Positions 33,260 through 45,000 of a stretch of 64,000 bases of DNA are shown here, in pieces. Source of the DNA: Acholoe squamosa (lineage: Eukaryota > Annelida > Polychaeta > Phyllodocida > Polynoidae); the NCBI GenBank assembly GCA_949317995.1, contig OX439036.1:19938854-20002853 (forward strand), written 5' to 3'. The translations under genes were made by a program, and so were the position numbers. Position 1 is the stretch's first letter. Each line of letters starts with the position of its first letter. The notes beneath the pieces are model-generated. The model was not told where the DNA came from and made no database searches. It saw only the letters and a list, made by a program, of their open reading frames with translations.

Positions 33260-35980
33260 TATATGGTCTAGCTAAGGGGAGCACTTATCTGAGTGAACAG
33301 CAGTCCTGTACTTCATAATTCCTTCTCACACACATAACCCCTGGCTGGCTGCGGAATGCTTGATAATTGTGTGGCAGGTCAATAAAGGTCAGGTGTGTGG
33401 AACTCAGTACATTTTGGAAGTAGGCTACCTTTGGATTTTAGAAATAGAAAGAAAATGCTCTCACATGCATGCTCCTAACACTCGTTAGAACTATCCTCAA
33501 TTTCTGCCATCTACTTTCTCCCCCACAGTTCATCTGCCCCTTTCTTAAAAATATGTTATATTATCTAACTCCTCGTGACCTCCTTCTACATGTATATGCT
33601 TCCAACACTTAATGTAATGGTCTAATGTTCCCATCTGTATCTATGCTGTACCCATACATTAGATTGTACAATAGATGTGCATCTATATTGCTGTCTGGGA
33701 AAATAAACAGTCTAGTAAAAGTCTACTGCAGCAAGGAACATCTCCTTTAGCAATGTGCCCTCTCCAAGCCAATAAATCATCCTACAGTGCAATACAGTTG
33801 TATCTCTGCGTGTACTATGTATGGAACAGACTCCTTTGCCATCAAAATAAGGGTTCTTATGGTATGACATCAATCTAGTTCATGGGTATTTGGGATACTC
33901 GCCTAAATAACACATCATTTTGAAAGTCCAGAGTAGTAAGCATTGTTGATGAAGGGAACTTCACCTTGGATTAAAATGGTTCTGTGGTATTTAAGACAAG
34001 CAGCAGCAGCTGATGCTAGCTGGCTATTTGTAGGTTTAAGCGCTGTACCACAAGAAGCAGACGATGTGCTGTAGGAAACCTCTAGAAGGAGTTCAATATG
34101 TAACAGTAATCTACCTTTTATGATATTGTCTGGTGTTTATCTGTATGCGGCTATTCACCTTGCTCTGGAGTGTAAGTGGAGGGATCTTCCTTGAATCAGA
34201 CTGTCTGGGGGATTCCAGAGAAGCAGGTGATGGGTAAAAGTCTGAATAGAAGGTTGGGTGTTGATATGAATACTGCACGCCTTAGCTTTAGTTGACTATT
34301 GACAATTCAACTCTGGTGCTTGCTTTGTTTGTCAGTTGTACATACGGTGAATATTCAAGCAGTGTTAGGATATGGTGCAGTGAAATCGGCCATGAAATCT
34401 ACTTAGTGTTTATATGATAGTGTAGGCCAAGGCACACCTTCCGTCTTTCTGGGTTTGTAAATTTGCTAAAATGCTAATCTCTTGTAAAATGGTTATATTG
34501 TTCCAATCACTGATTGCCCAGAGTGCCTCAAAATGGAGTGTCTATTCAGAACACAAAACACAACACTGGACAGCTCTTGAAATTCCTGCTTGGCTCAGTA
34601 CCTGTCGGCAAATGTGACAGGCTTTGAATATTATATAGTACACCTTTAAAATTAGGATTGGCTAACCTGATTTATTACTAGGATAGGAATGCATACAGCA
34701 CATAGGATTTCTTTGTTTTGGAGCAGAAATATTTCACATAACCATTAGACATTTTAACCCAAGGTTTAGAATGTTGTGATTAGATGGTGATTGATGAGAA
34801 ACAGATTCAACTCAGTGACAGCGGACATAGTCACGTTAAAGGGATCTTGGAACCCATGATTATTAACATAATCTTGATAGTATAAACTGATTAGTATTCT
34901 AGTCAATCTATGTAATGAGTAAGCAGGGCTATCATACAACTATTATATAACTTTGAATGACAATGAAAATAAACGTTTCATTTATGCAAAATAAAAAAAA
35001 ATTTCCAAATTCCACAACACTGAAGGGCATCCTTAACTTGAATTACATCTATTGCATACAATGGTGGCACAAACTCAGAGGTATGTAAAAGGTTGCCTCA
35101 GTGTCATCTAAGTGTGCTATCTGTCAGCAACGTCCAGGGGTATTAAAAAAGGTAATTACCACAGTCATGACGTGGAGTCCATTCTCATTCGTAATGAAAT
35201 ATTAAACCCACAGCTAGCTTTACCTGACATTAACAGCAAAAAAAGGCCTCAAGTCATGATAAACACTAATCTTGTAGCCGTCCTCCACAGCGGCCACTAC
35301 AATTAGTACTCTGTGAGTACTAGACAAATAGGTTCTAGATGATTGGTAGATTCTTGATAATGGGACCTAATGTGTTTCCATTCCATGTCAACTGGATTGA
35401 TGTTTTTCTCCTTTTGGACTTGATATCAGCTGGGGCTGATCTAGTTCTCAATTTATTCTCCTCTATCCTGGTGGGACCACATTGGAATAATCAGGCTGGA
35501 GGTATGTCAGTGGGTACGGAGCGCACTGAGGATGTCATCATGATATGGATGCAAAGAATAAAATGTAAAGAGGATAGGAAGATGGAGTAATGACAGAGAA
35601 GGCATTAGGCAGTGATGATAAAGAAGGCTGTTGTTATCATCACTCTCAGCTTTTAAACATTCCTATGTTAAAACAAGTCTATGTTAAAAACTTGGTTGCT
35701 ATAGAAAATGTCCCCCTTTCACAGATATAAGGGCAGCACATACCCCACACTACTTACAAAGGTTTGCCAATAATATGGCCAATAGAAAGAACATCAAAGA
35801 CTTTGGGGGAAACAGTGCATTTGCAGGTTGCCAGAATGAGAACTGTTGTCTTTACTGAGATGTGTGTCTCCATGTATCAGGGATGTTGTCTTGCATGAAG
35901 AATTGGCTACATCAGTCTGTGGACAAAGATGGAGAGAGGGAGAACGGCCACTCTATGAGGCTGTCTTTCTAGATACTGTA

Positions 35981-36767
35981 GGGTAAAATTGGGTAGTATC
36001 GTGCAGGCAAGCACAATACAACCAAAATGAGCAGTCCCACATGGAGTGCAGGACAATGACCCCTTTTCTAATGTAACCATCTGATAGGGCCCAGCCTTTG
36101 GCAGCCAGCATTGTATAGCATACACCCATCTAACCCCCGCTATTATATTGTAGTGGAACTAATGTACACAGATTCCTTTGGGTTATATCGTGCCCCTTTG
36201 GGTTGTATCACGCAATTCACGATACAACCAAAATGTCATGTGTTTTACCATTGGGCTTGTATCGTGCACATGCATCCACAGCTTTTCACTGTGATGTAGG
36301 TGTTATACAACAAGGGTCAGGGGGACTGCTGTCACACCTGTCAGCTGACGGCTACCTTCCTGAAAATCATACCTGTGTGGGATCACGTCCATGGCTACTA
36401 CCACTTCACTCAATTTCTTCATATTAATTGGGTCTCAAGATTTTATTTTATGTCCTGTACTATGTGCGCGATACTACAACAAGATATGCGCGATATAAGC
36501 CATATTTCAATTAACCTTGATCTCTATGGGAATCTATTTGTTAAATGTGTAATAGAAATGACAACTGAGGCACCTGTAAGTCTGTGCTCAGCTCCGGAAA
36601 TACAATTGCAGTGCAGGTTAACAAACTGCATTGAAATGTGAGTGGGCGTAACATGGACAACTATTTGAAAAAGAATTTTTGAAAAATCTTGAATGCCTTT
36701 TGTGATAGAGCTCTTTAACTGCAGATGCGCGATGCTACAGCATGTGCAATACTACCCAATTTTACCC
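35981..36767. mobile_element. 787-bp TIR element with TA target duplication
   Basis: The perfect 19-bp TIR GGGTAAAATTGGGTAGTAT begins at 35,981; its complement ends at 36,767. TA stands immediately outside at 35,979-35,980 and 36,768-36,769. Unit C continuation (about 55,390) has the flanks but not the insert, an empty site. The interior repeats GATACAACC/GGTTGTATC motifs (36,180-36,262) and the largest ORF is 113 codons with no domain. TA duplication suggests a Tc1/mariner-type or similar non-autonomous element. Confidence 0.85.
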
Positions 36768-37162
36768 TATATTTCCCCATTTTCTAGGATGTCGACTAAT
36801 GGCGTTATCATTAAGGGTGCTTCAAAAAGACGAAACAAAAAAAACAACAACAAAATGAACCCCCAAAAAAGGTAGAAATAAAAATAAAAGACAGATACAC
36901 GTAATCGCATGCTATGCCTGAGTTTCTCTATCAACTAAGGTTCCTTCAACATCCCCTGACTTCCGACCCAATAAAGCGATATCTTGAATATCACAAATAT
37001 GCAACAGCAATTCATGTAAAGCGAGAAGAAAAAAAACCCTACCACAATATTCCTATTGCGTTCATTTTTTAACTCCCCTGATATTCGATTGGAATTTCAG
37101 CTACACTACAGAGCATTGATTGTTCTCTCACAACCAGATCCTGTTCAATAGAGTGGTCCTGA

Positions 37163-37213
37163 TGGCGGAGGTAATGGCGGAGGTAATGGCAGAGGTAATG
37201 GCGGAGGTAATGG
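37163..37213. repeat. Four 12-bp tandem repeats (GGAGGTAATGGC)
   Basis: Four nearly perfect copies; one has an A substitution. No coding context. Confidence 0.9.
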
Positions 37214-37290
37214 CATTTTACGCTCTTTTAAACATTATGCATCGATTTTAAACTGGGTGGGAGTTAAGCACAGATTCATGTTACACCAAT

Positions 37291-37846
37291 AGGTGAGGCT
37301 CCACTACGCGATTTTTTGCTGAAAATCGGAGCTATTCTCACAAAAGCAGACACAAACACAGTTTATAGAGTGGTATTTGTTATTATTTCAAGGTGTAAAT
37401 AGAAGATTGAGAGAGCTTTCTGTTTATGTGGGAAAGGCTTTGTGTACAATCTCAGGCACATTTTTGTTGACAAAAGATGATTTTTGTTTACTAAATCAAG
37501 TCGACCTAATGTAAATATTGCAGACTTTCACACTGATGACTCTCTGCAACTCAATATCAGACAGGTTTGATTTTTGCAGTACAAGACCCTGCGATCTGTG
37601 TGACTGCTGTGTTGATGTTTATATATTGAACTCCCACCCAATCACATGTCTATGCAGGTGCAGGTTAGTTGGTAAATATGGCACACAAGGAGAGAGATCA
37701 CCCATAAAATAACCCCTGAAATCTCATGTTTACAATTTTGAATCTCATGTTTACAATATAGGATTGTCAACACCCTATACCTTAGGCACTATAGGGATAA
37801 AATTAGGTGAGACTGTACCAAAAAATCGCGTAGTGGAGCCTCACCT
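37291..37846. mobile_element. 556-bp MITE with perfect 28-bp TIRs
   Basis: 37,291-37,318 (AGGTGAGGCTCCACTACGCG...) and 37,819-37,846 are exact complements. The interior is AT-rich and non-coding. The flanks are AAT and TAT, so the target duplication is undecided. Perfect TIRs suggest recent activity compared with the surrounding decayed units. Confidence 0.85.
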
Positions 37847-38503
37847 TATGGGGTATGGCAGAGGGTTGTCATTAATACTCCTGAATACAGTGTGAAAAGT
37901 TATAGGGTTTGCGGACATGCATGCAAGAGGTGGATGCTAATACAAATAGGTCGTTCCTCTATGGACATGACTTAGTAAATAAGCAAGCACTATGTGTAAG
38001 AGAGTAATCACAATGGCTAATTGTCCTGTTTCAGTTCAGTACAAGTCAGCCAAAAATGGTCACACTCTGACATGACATAAGAACATACTGATCCTATCTG
38101 AAATGTGAATGAAAGATTCATCAGCTTTACACAGCACAGCTTCCACAGTTACTGAGCCTCCAATACCGGCTACTCTGTTAGCTGTTTGACACCAAAAAGA
38201 AGTTTCGGGTTAGACTCCTGGCCCTTCCATCTTGTCTAGATTTCCCCATGGCTATTATATGCTTTACTTCTCTAAATCTGTGCAATGAACCAGTTCATAA
38301 AAGCTGTCAACTACCTTGAATCTTATCTCTATTATCCCCATCTGTGCATGGATGTTTTCTATTCTGCTCCCTCAGATGCTTCCCATTTTATGAAATCAAA
38401 GAAATAGGCGTTGCTGCTAAAGCAGGAGGGTGTGTAATGATCACCTGAGTCCACCATCCAAATAAGATAAGCCCTTCATGACTTAACGGCTGGGGGATTG
38501 TTA

Positions 38504-39451
38504 TGGAGCCCCTAAAAGGACATACCACAAATATTTTTTCCCCTGAAAAATATTCTTGCGGGTACTGAGGAATTCTTGTGGGTATTGAAGAATTCTTGCA
38601 GGTACTGAAGAATTCTTGCGGGTACTGAAGAATTCCTGTGGATACTGAACAATACCAAAAAGATTTTTTTCATGAAAAAAATATTCCTGCGGCTACTGGA
38701 AGATTCCTGCGGATACTGGAAGATTCCTGTGGGTACTGGAAGATTCCTGCAGGTACAGGAACATTTATGCAGGTACACAAAGAATTCTTGTGGGTGCACG
38801 AAGAATTCTTGTAAAATAAAATCTTTCTTGTGCCAGCCAGAATTGTTCTTGTACCACAAGAATTGTTCCTGTATCCGTAGGAATAATATCTATGGGTAAA
38901 AAATATTTTTGCAAGTCCTATCCAGGACTCCGTATGTAGCCCTAAGAATAGTTCTTTATCTGCAAAAATTAGTACCTGCAAGAATTGTTCAGTACCCGCA
39001 AGAATTGTTCAGTGCCCGCAAGAATTGTTCAGTACCCGCAGGAATTGTTCGGTGCCTGCAAGAATTGTTCAGTACCCGCCGGAATTGTTCAGTACCCACA
39101 AGAATTGTTCAGTATTCACAAGAATATATTTATGGGGGAAAAAAAAATCTTGGTATGTCCTATTAGAGGCTCCATAGAGATCACGTCCCAAGGTCCTACG
39201 TTCGGTACCCGCAAGAATTGTTGAGTATCTGCAGGAATTGTTCTGTACATGCAAGAATTGTTTCTGTACCCGCAAGAATTGTTCAGTACCCGCAAGAATT
39301 GTTTCTGTACCTGCAAGAATTGTTTCTGTACCTGCAAGAATTGTTCAGTACCCGCAAGAATTGTTTCTGTACCCGCAAGAATTGTTCAGTACCCGCAAGA
39401 ATATTTTTTCTGGTGAAAAATTATTTTTGGTATGTCCTATTACGGGCTCCG
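38504..39451. mobile_element. Foldback-like element with minisatellite arms
   Basis: Outer ends YGGAGCCC...AGGACATACCA (38,504) and its complement (to 39,451) are flanked by TA (38,502-38,503 and 39,452-39,453). Next to each end lies an array of a 20-bp unit, AGTACCCGCAAGAATTGTTC, on the right arm and its complement on the left arm (left array about 38,550-38,820; right arrays about 38,970-39,130 and 39,200-39,410). Additional right ends occur inside at about 38,932 and 39,174, and a partial left end at about 38,651, so copies are nested or partially duplicated. There is no transposase; all ORFs here are repeat artefacts. Long terminal repeats made of short tandem units define foldback elements (Drosophila FB, sea urchin TU). 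Confidence 0.75.
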
Positions 39452-39629
39452 TAGATTGTAGCAGAGAATGGTGAAACTTCATTGGCTTGTGGCTTTAGAC
39501 AATTTGCTTATTGGTCCCAAGGGTTGGAAGGGAATGAGTCGGGGACAGTTTCATTAGCACACAGCAAGTCCTATTTACTCTGTTATCGTCAACTTGGGAT
39601 CTTTAACTGACCTTGGTGTGCCTGTGTTT

Positions 39630-42600
39630 ACGATACTGGGCAGGAACTATTAAACCTTGAGAATCCGGGATTCCACATGGCATAAAAGGACACTACATTA
39701 GTTTGTGTCGTTTGCCTCAAGTCTCTCTCCTTATGTAGATAAATTTCTTAATGCAGGACCAAGTAATTGAAGAGACTGTGTATATAATGATTGAATGAAT
39801 TAACTCAAAATGACTGATCCCAAGCTGAGTTACTCTGAGCATTAATCAATCATTAGAATATCAATTTCTTCTCTAAAAAACTGAAGTCATCATGGGCTAC
39901 TTGTTAAGACTACATTAGATTTTATTAATAACAACATTTATTAATTGTAAGCTACCTGTGGTAAATGATATGCAGGTGTGTGATGAGCAGATGATGACGA
40001 CAAGGGTCACTCAGGTATATCGTAGGTATACTGTTAGCACTTCAGTCTACATCAGATTCTCAGGTGACTCTGTGTGACAGACCCCCTTATGATAATGATA
40101 ACATTGGTTATATTGATTTAGATGCCGTTAGCAGTTCAAAGTGCAATATCTAGGTATTGAGATGAGCAGGATCTACTTCCTCAGTCCTAGTGACACCGTA
40201 TTTATAAACTGGACATGTCGGTTGAAAACTTGCAATTAGACAATCCTTTACATACTCCATACTCATTAAACAAAATCAAACCAAAAGGTCACATTCATAG
40301 ATATAATCATAAGTATAGATAGATCTATTACAACCAAATCTTGCCACCTCTCTCACCGTCCTCTGTCTCTAACCCTCCAGCTTTTACTATTTGCTACTAT
40401 TATTTCTAGATCCATGGCAATCTCATCTTTGATGTAGATAAGAGTAATGTTACCTCTTTTCCTGCAGCACTGTCTGCCTATTTACATCTACCTCAGGCAC
40501 CAGCGCCACTGCCAGCATCATTGAAATCTATTACTGGTGAGAATCATATCAAGGCTTATTGGATATGGCTACACAGGGAGGTGAAGGCATTTGGTAATGC
40601 CCCTTGGTGTCCTAGATGCTGACCTGGTACAATTGTGTCACTGTATACGTAGTGACTGATGGTTGATAAGTTGGACAAGTGGAAGTAGATAGATCTGTAC
40701 ATTATATGTGAGCTACTGTAGCCTTTAAGTCCTAGTAGAAAGCACCTAGAACAGAGGTAATTCAAACAGGAAGACTTGGCATTTTCCAATGATGGTTGCG
40801 CCTAGTAAAGGTTCTTTTTAAAAATATTTACAAACATCGCTGGTGATAAAAAAGACTTGAGATAATGGCCCTTTTGTACTACTGGATTCTGTAGTCTGGC
40901 ATCCCATGTTAGAATAAATAATGGTGATTCAAATGATCTATACATCCTATTGCTGGACCTTTATTATTGAAGCTTTGACTGTGCCGTGGAGTGATGAATC
41001 AACAATGCAGCGATATAAAATGATGAATGGACTACATTAAAGGCCGTTCCAATAGCCCTACCTTGACAAACAAACAAAAATGGAAAGGACCCTCTAAGGA
41101 ATCACATTTCCCTTTCACCCATAGTCCTTGGCTTTGAAGGAGACATTGCGTTGAGCAGAATATCTCTGTATCTGTAATGATTAAATAGTTGGTACAATAA
41201 ACTGTTTCTCACATGCGAAACTACTCATAACTAAGAAGGAAGACAATGATGCTCGTAATTTGAATGCCCCTAAGGTGCCAATAACTGCCTCTGCTTTGAT
41301 GAATGAATAATGAAAGTGAAGTCATTTTTACCTCAACCCTTGGCATTAGTGCTAACTTACTGACTGCACAAACACATCTAATGTTATAGGGCCAATGATG
41401 CCTCCTGGTTAGTGTTCTTACATTGGCATCATGCAATGCATCTTAACAGTGCTGGTAAGTATACCTTTCAGCACTACAGTGGTACATCATGATAACCCCT
41501 TAGCAATGTATCTACCCAGTATAACCCCTGTGCTGGGGGGTACTAACCATAGCTATATTCATTTATCATGATGGCAAATGGACATAATACATACTTATGC
41601 TCTATTCAACCTTAAATGCTAAGTCAAGACATTCAACATCAGGTTTATGACAAATAATATTTGAAAGGACCCTCTAAGTATTCAGTATATTATACTGAAT
41701 TAGCATTTTCCTATAATGGAGAGCTGTGCTTGGTAACATTTATTTTAATTTTAAAGGAATGTTTGCACATAGTCCTGATAATAATAAAGTCTTTGAATGG
41801 AAAGGATCTGTCAGACTACTGTAGTCTGCATCCTATTAAGAAAACATAATGGCATTCCTACTGATTAATCACATACACATATTATAATTGTGGCCCTTTT
41901 TTAAGAAAGATTCAAATGATTTCTGGATGGTAAACTTTCAAGTCAAGTCACTTTGTTGGCAGGGTGGTTGATGTGGAAGTATGTGGACAGCAGGATGTCT
42001 GTTTGTGTCAACTGAGGATGCTAGTGAGATGTAGTCTCTATTCGGATCATCTTTCTCTACACACCCTGGGACACATTTCAAAATATGCCACAGCTACCAT
42101 CCACCTTCAAATTAAAGATTCCAGCCTGGCATTAGCATATAATTATATAACACATATCAGCAATGCCACAGATCTGGCAACATCTGTAATAAATTATGTG
42201 ATGACTGCGTTAGGGCCAATCATAATGACCACTCATTATGTAGGTTGTGGATTTTATAGCGTTCCAATAATCAGATAATAATCGTAGTCTTTGTAGTAGA
42301 TCCCATTCAATTTCATCATCAGAAACCAAAAGATTCAAAACTGTCACTTGTATATAGCAGTAGTGATGGGGAAACCTATCTTGTCCCCTATGAACAATTT
42401 AATTGACAATTCATTGGTACATCTAGCCAGGGGGATTCGTAAAGTATGGCCTACTTCAACTGGACATGTGAAATGAAGAACAATATGACGGATAGAAGAT
42501 GCACATGCATAGTTTGTAGTATTTATGGACCTATAGGATATGAAGATACCATAAAAGCTACTATTTCATTAGCCCTAGGGGTTTAGGGAATATGGCATGG

Positions 42601-43725
42601 GCAGAAATGTCATTCAGGAGTGCAACATAGGTCAGGTACTAAATGGGTAAGTCAGAATTGGATATTGGACTGTTGTAAGCTCTGGGATGTATACATGTGA
42701 TTAGATCTACCAAGGGGAGGATTGGTGTGCTCCATCGATAGCTTCCATTCATAAAACTTGGATGAAAATGATGTTTGACAAGGAAAATAGACTGTATCAT
42801 ACACTGTCTTTACAGAAAGGAGTGGTCATTATTTATCAACAAGGTGGGTTGTAACATGAATCTCAGGCATTTCTTTTTATTAAAAAAGGGTTGTGGCGGA
42901 ATCCTCTCACCTCACCACCTTCATGATTGTCATACTCACCTTTCACACCCTCTTCAGAGGAGTTAACTCTGCCCATAATCCAAACCCAATGTGTTGATTA
43001 GAAATAAGAACTACCTAACTATTCCTATAAACCCACTGCTCTGCTTCTCCCTTTGTCTCATCTGCTCTCTGTCTCTCTGTTTCTGATTCCTCTCCCTCTC
43101 CCTCTCGCTGTGTTACTCTAAAACTTTCTCATTTTTTTTCTGTCTCCCTGAACTACATGTAGGTTCAGCAAGGCCTATCTTTAGATGTAGCTTTCCTTAG
43201 AGTTTTTTTGTGCAGTGAACTGCTAGTGGTTCAACTAAAGAGTTATAAACCTACATTACCTGGTAAATACCATAATCTCACTCAGGTACACAGACACTCA
43301 AATCCCAGAGAGAGCAGTGTGCAATAGATGAGTTGCATATTTCTATAATAGTGAATTGTCAGAGATTACATTATATATGTGTGAACTGCGATCCAGTATG
43401 CAATACCCCCTTTGCATATACTAGGTTCCTGGCTGGCCGGGGGGGGGGGGAGATTTGTGTTAGAGGTCTATTAGAGTGAAACTGTGTGGGACTCAAAACG
43501 TTTTGCAAAGAGAAAGAAAATGCTAAGGAAAATGTCAGATGCATACCCCTAACACTTCTTAAACGTGTCTTCAACTTATCTCATCTACTGTTTTTAAACT
43601 GGGTTAAAAAAACGAACAATCACAAAGTAAAGTAACCTTATCCTAGCATCTATGCGTTGTACTGCTATTGCTAGGGACTTCCTTTCCATCAGTCCATCTG
43701 CCCCTTTCTTGAAAGTAGTATATAG
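39630..43725 (+). repeat. Duplicated unit C, first part
   Basis: From about 40,660 it matches unit B; its upstream part, 39,635-40,640, matches unit E (59,305-60,050) instead. It is broken at about 43,726 by the 8.4-kb block and resumes at about 52,136. Confidence 0.65.
40468..40593 (+). other. Exon-like segment, copy in unit C
   Basis: A strong acceptor (CTCTTTTCCTGCAG, ending 40,467) precedes a 126-nt open segment ending at a GTAATG donor (40,594). Read in phase, it gives about 41 residues, with Q-A-P-x-P-L-P and A-Y-W-I-W-L-H-R-E-V-K-A-F. The homologous segment at 59,901 is also open and also a multiple of three (129 nt). No family recognised. It could be a decayed exon of the gene carried by the tandem duplication; neighbouring exons were not found. 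Confidence 0.3.
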
Positions 43726-43787
43726 GGGCAAACTCAGCGCATAGGAACAGCTACTGAAATCGATTTGACCTACTTATGAACTGGAAG

Positions 43788-43945
43788 TGACCTAGTTTTG
43801 AAGGCGGGGAAATTTGAAATCACAAGCTTTGATTGGTTGAGAGACCGGAACTGATGTTATGACCTAGTTTCTTGAGCTCTGATTGGCTGAGAGGGAATTT
43901 TGAAATTTTGCAATTGAAGGTTTAAGAGACGGTTGCTATGGCAAC
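43788..43945. promoter_or_regulatory. CCAAT-box and X-box promoter-like region
   Basis: GATTGG (inverted CCAAT) occurs at 43,833-43,838 and 43,883-43,888 in two similar segments, each with TGACCTAGTT upstream. A full RFX site, GTTGCTATGGCAAC, is at 43,932-43,945, and the following 400 bp is relatively CpG-rich. Paired CCAAT boxes plus an X-box resemble a compact, possibly bidirectional, animal promoter; which gene it serves is unclear. Confidence 0.45.
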
Positions 43946-44468
43946 AACAAAAACATAAACAATGATGTCACCTTGACCTCGACAACGCTTTTTTGTGGTA
44001 AAAAAGACCTAGTGTGTTTTCTTTACACCTGACACCTAGTGGACATTAGTGAAACTGCTTATAGCTGGACTTAGTGAACCCCTTCTGTGGTTAAAAACAA
44101 AACTAGTAGCGACGGTCTTACCACCTTTTCTCAAATTTGTGCAGTGCTGTTAATGAATTGCACTTTAACCTTGTGTAAATCGGTGGCAGAGTAATGAATT
44201 TCACCCGTTTTGCAATGCGGCGCAAGGATTTTCCACTGGAACAACGATGTAGCAACTCACTGCTTGTGCGCAAACAACATGAGTGCGCCTGCTTTTCACC
44301 AGGTGGACACGTTAGAGACGCCGACTGCCTAAGCACATAGCGTCGCTACTTTCCTTTTTTAAAAAAAACCCTGAAAAATTGACTCACAGACCATATTTTC
44401 GGTTTCAAAATGAAAATCACAACACTTTAAATTTGTAGCAATAGAATAAATTTAATAAAACACAACAG

Positions 44469-44753
44469 ATGGTTTCGATTATTTGCTTTTTATTTTCATA
44501 CTTCATCGTTGGACACCTTAGTTGCCTGTTCTACATAGACAGAGGGTATATAAACACGCACACACCAACGGATATCGAGGAGGTCTATACCCCATCTGTT
44601 ACAGGCTGCAGTTTAGAACCCATTCAACCCCACTTCGGGCAGGCAAATCAATGTACGTCTGGAAATGTTAAGGGGGAGAACCTGATGGGACAAATCCTTC
44701 AAAAAATCCGTGCGCAACTAACCAGAGTACATGGAAATCCTGATGAAAATTAA
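44469..44753 (+). CDS. Unrecognised 94-codon ORF with signal-like N-terminus
   Basis: It starts about 520 bp downstream of the X-box. Residues 2-22 are strongly hydrophobic (I-I-C-F-L-F-S-Y-F-I-V), as in a signal peptide or membrane anchor; the rest is polar. No family recognised. It could be a first exon reading into an intron, or chance. Confidence 0.25.
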   Translation: MVSIICFLFSYFIVGHLSCLFYIDRGYINTHTPTDIEEVYTPSVTGCSLEPIQPHFGQANQCTSGNVKGENLMGQILQKIRAQLTRVHGNPDEN

Positions 44754-45000
44754 CAAATATGTTCTGGTATATTATATAGCTAAGTTCCTAATTGATATAA
44801 AGCCATAGTCCTTGAATTTTTAACTGCCGACTCATATATTGTTAACCATAGGTAGCCAGAAGAGCTGTAAGCCTGTGGAGGGGGGGGTATGTATTTTTTT
44901 ATAACGCGTGGTTTACAATGACCTGGATTAATGTAACATGCACTAGTAGAATGATCACATATGTATACATTATGCAGCATGTTGACTATGTCGAGTTTAT

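Larger units (their letters stand above)
30710..36850 (+). repeat. Duplicated unit B
   Basis: It aligns collinearly with unit C (40.66-43.72 kb) and its continuation (52.14-55.47 kb). Anchor pairs: 30,731/40,677; 31,130/41,220; 31,680/41,955; 32,280/42,500; 32,870/42,940; 33,380/43,430; 33,955/52,425; 34,140/52,560; 35,350/54,610; 35,700/55,150; 36,785/55,415. Most blocks look about 70-80% identical, so the duplication is old. Conserved blocks show no obvious reading frame on either strand. Several insertions, including 35,981-36,767, are absent from the other unit. Confidence 0.65.

Noticed and set aside
38170-38230. Second Pol III B-box-like sequence (GGGTTAGACTCC)
   Set aside because: One mismatch in the B box and no convincing A box at proper spacing.
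38512-39474. Overlapping 68-115-codon ORFs on both strands
   Set aside because: They are translations of the 20-bp minisatellite in all frames.
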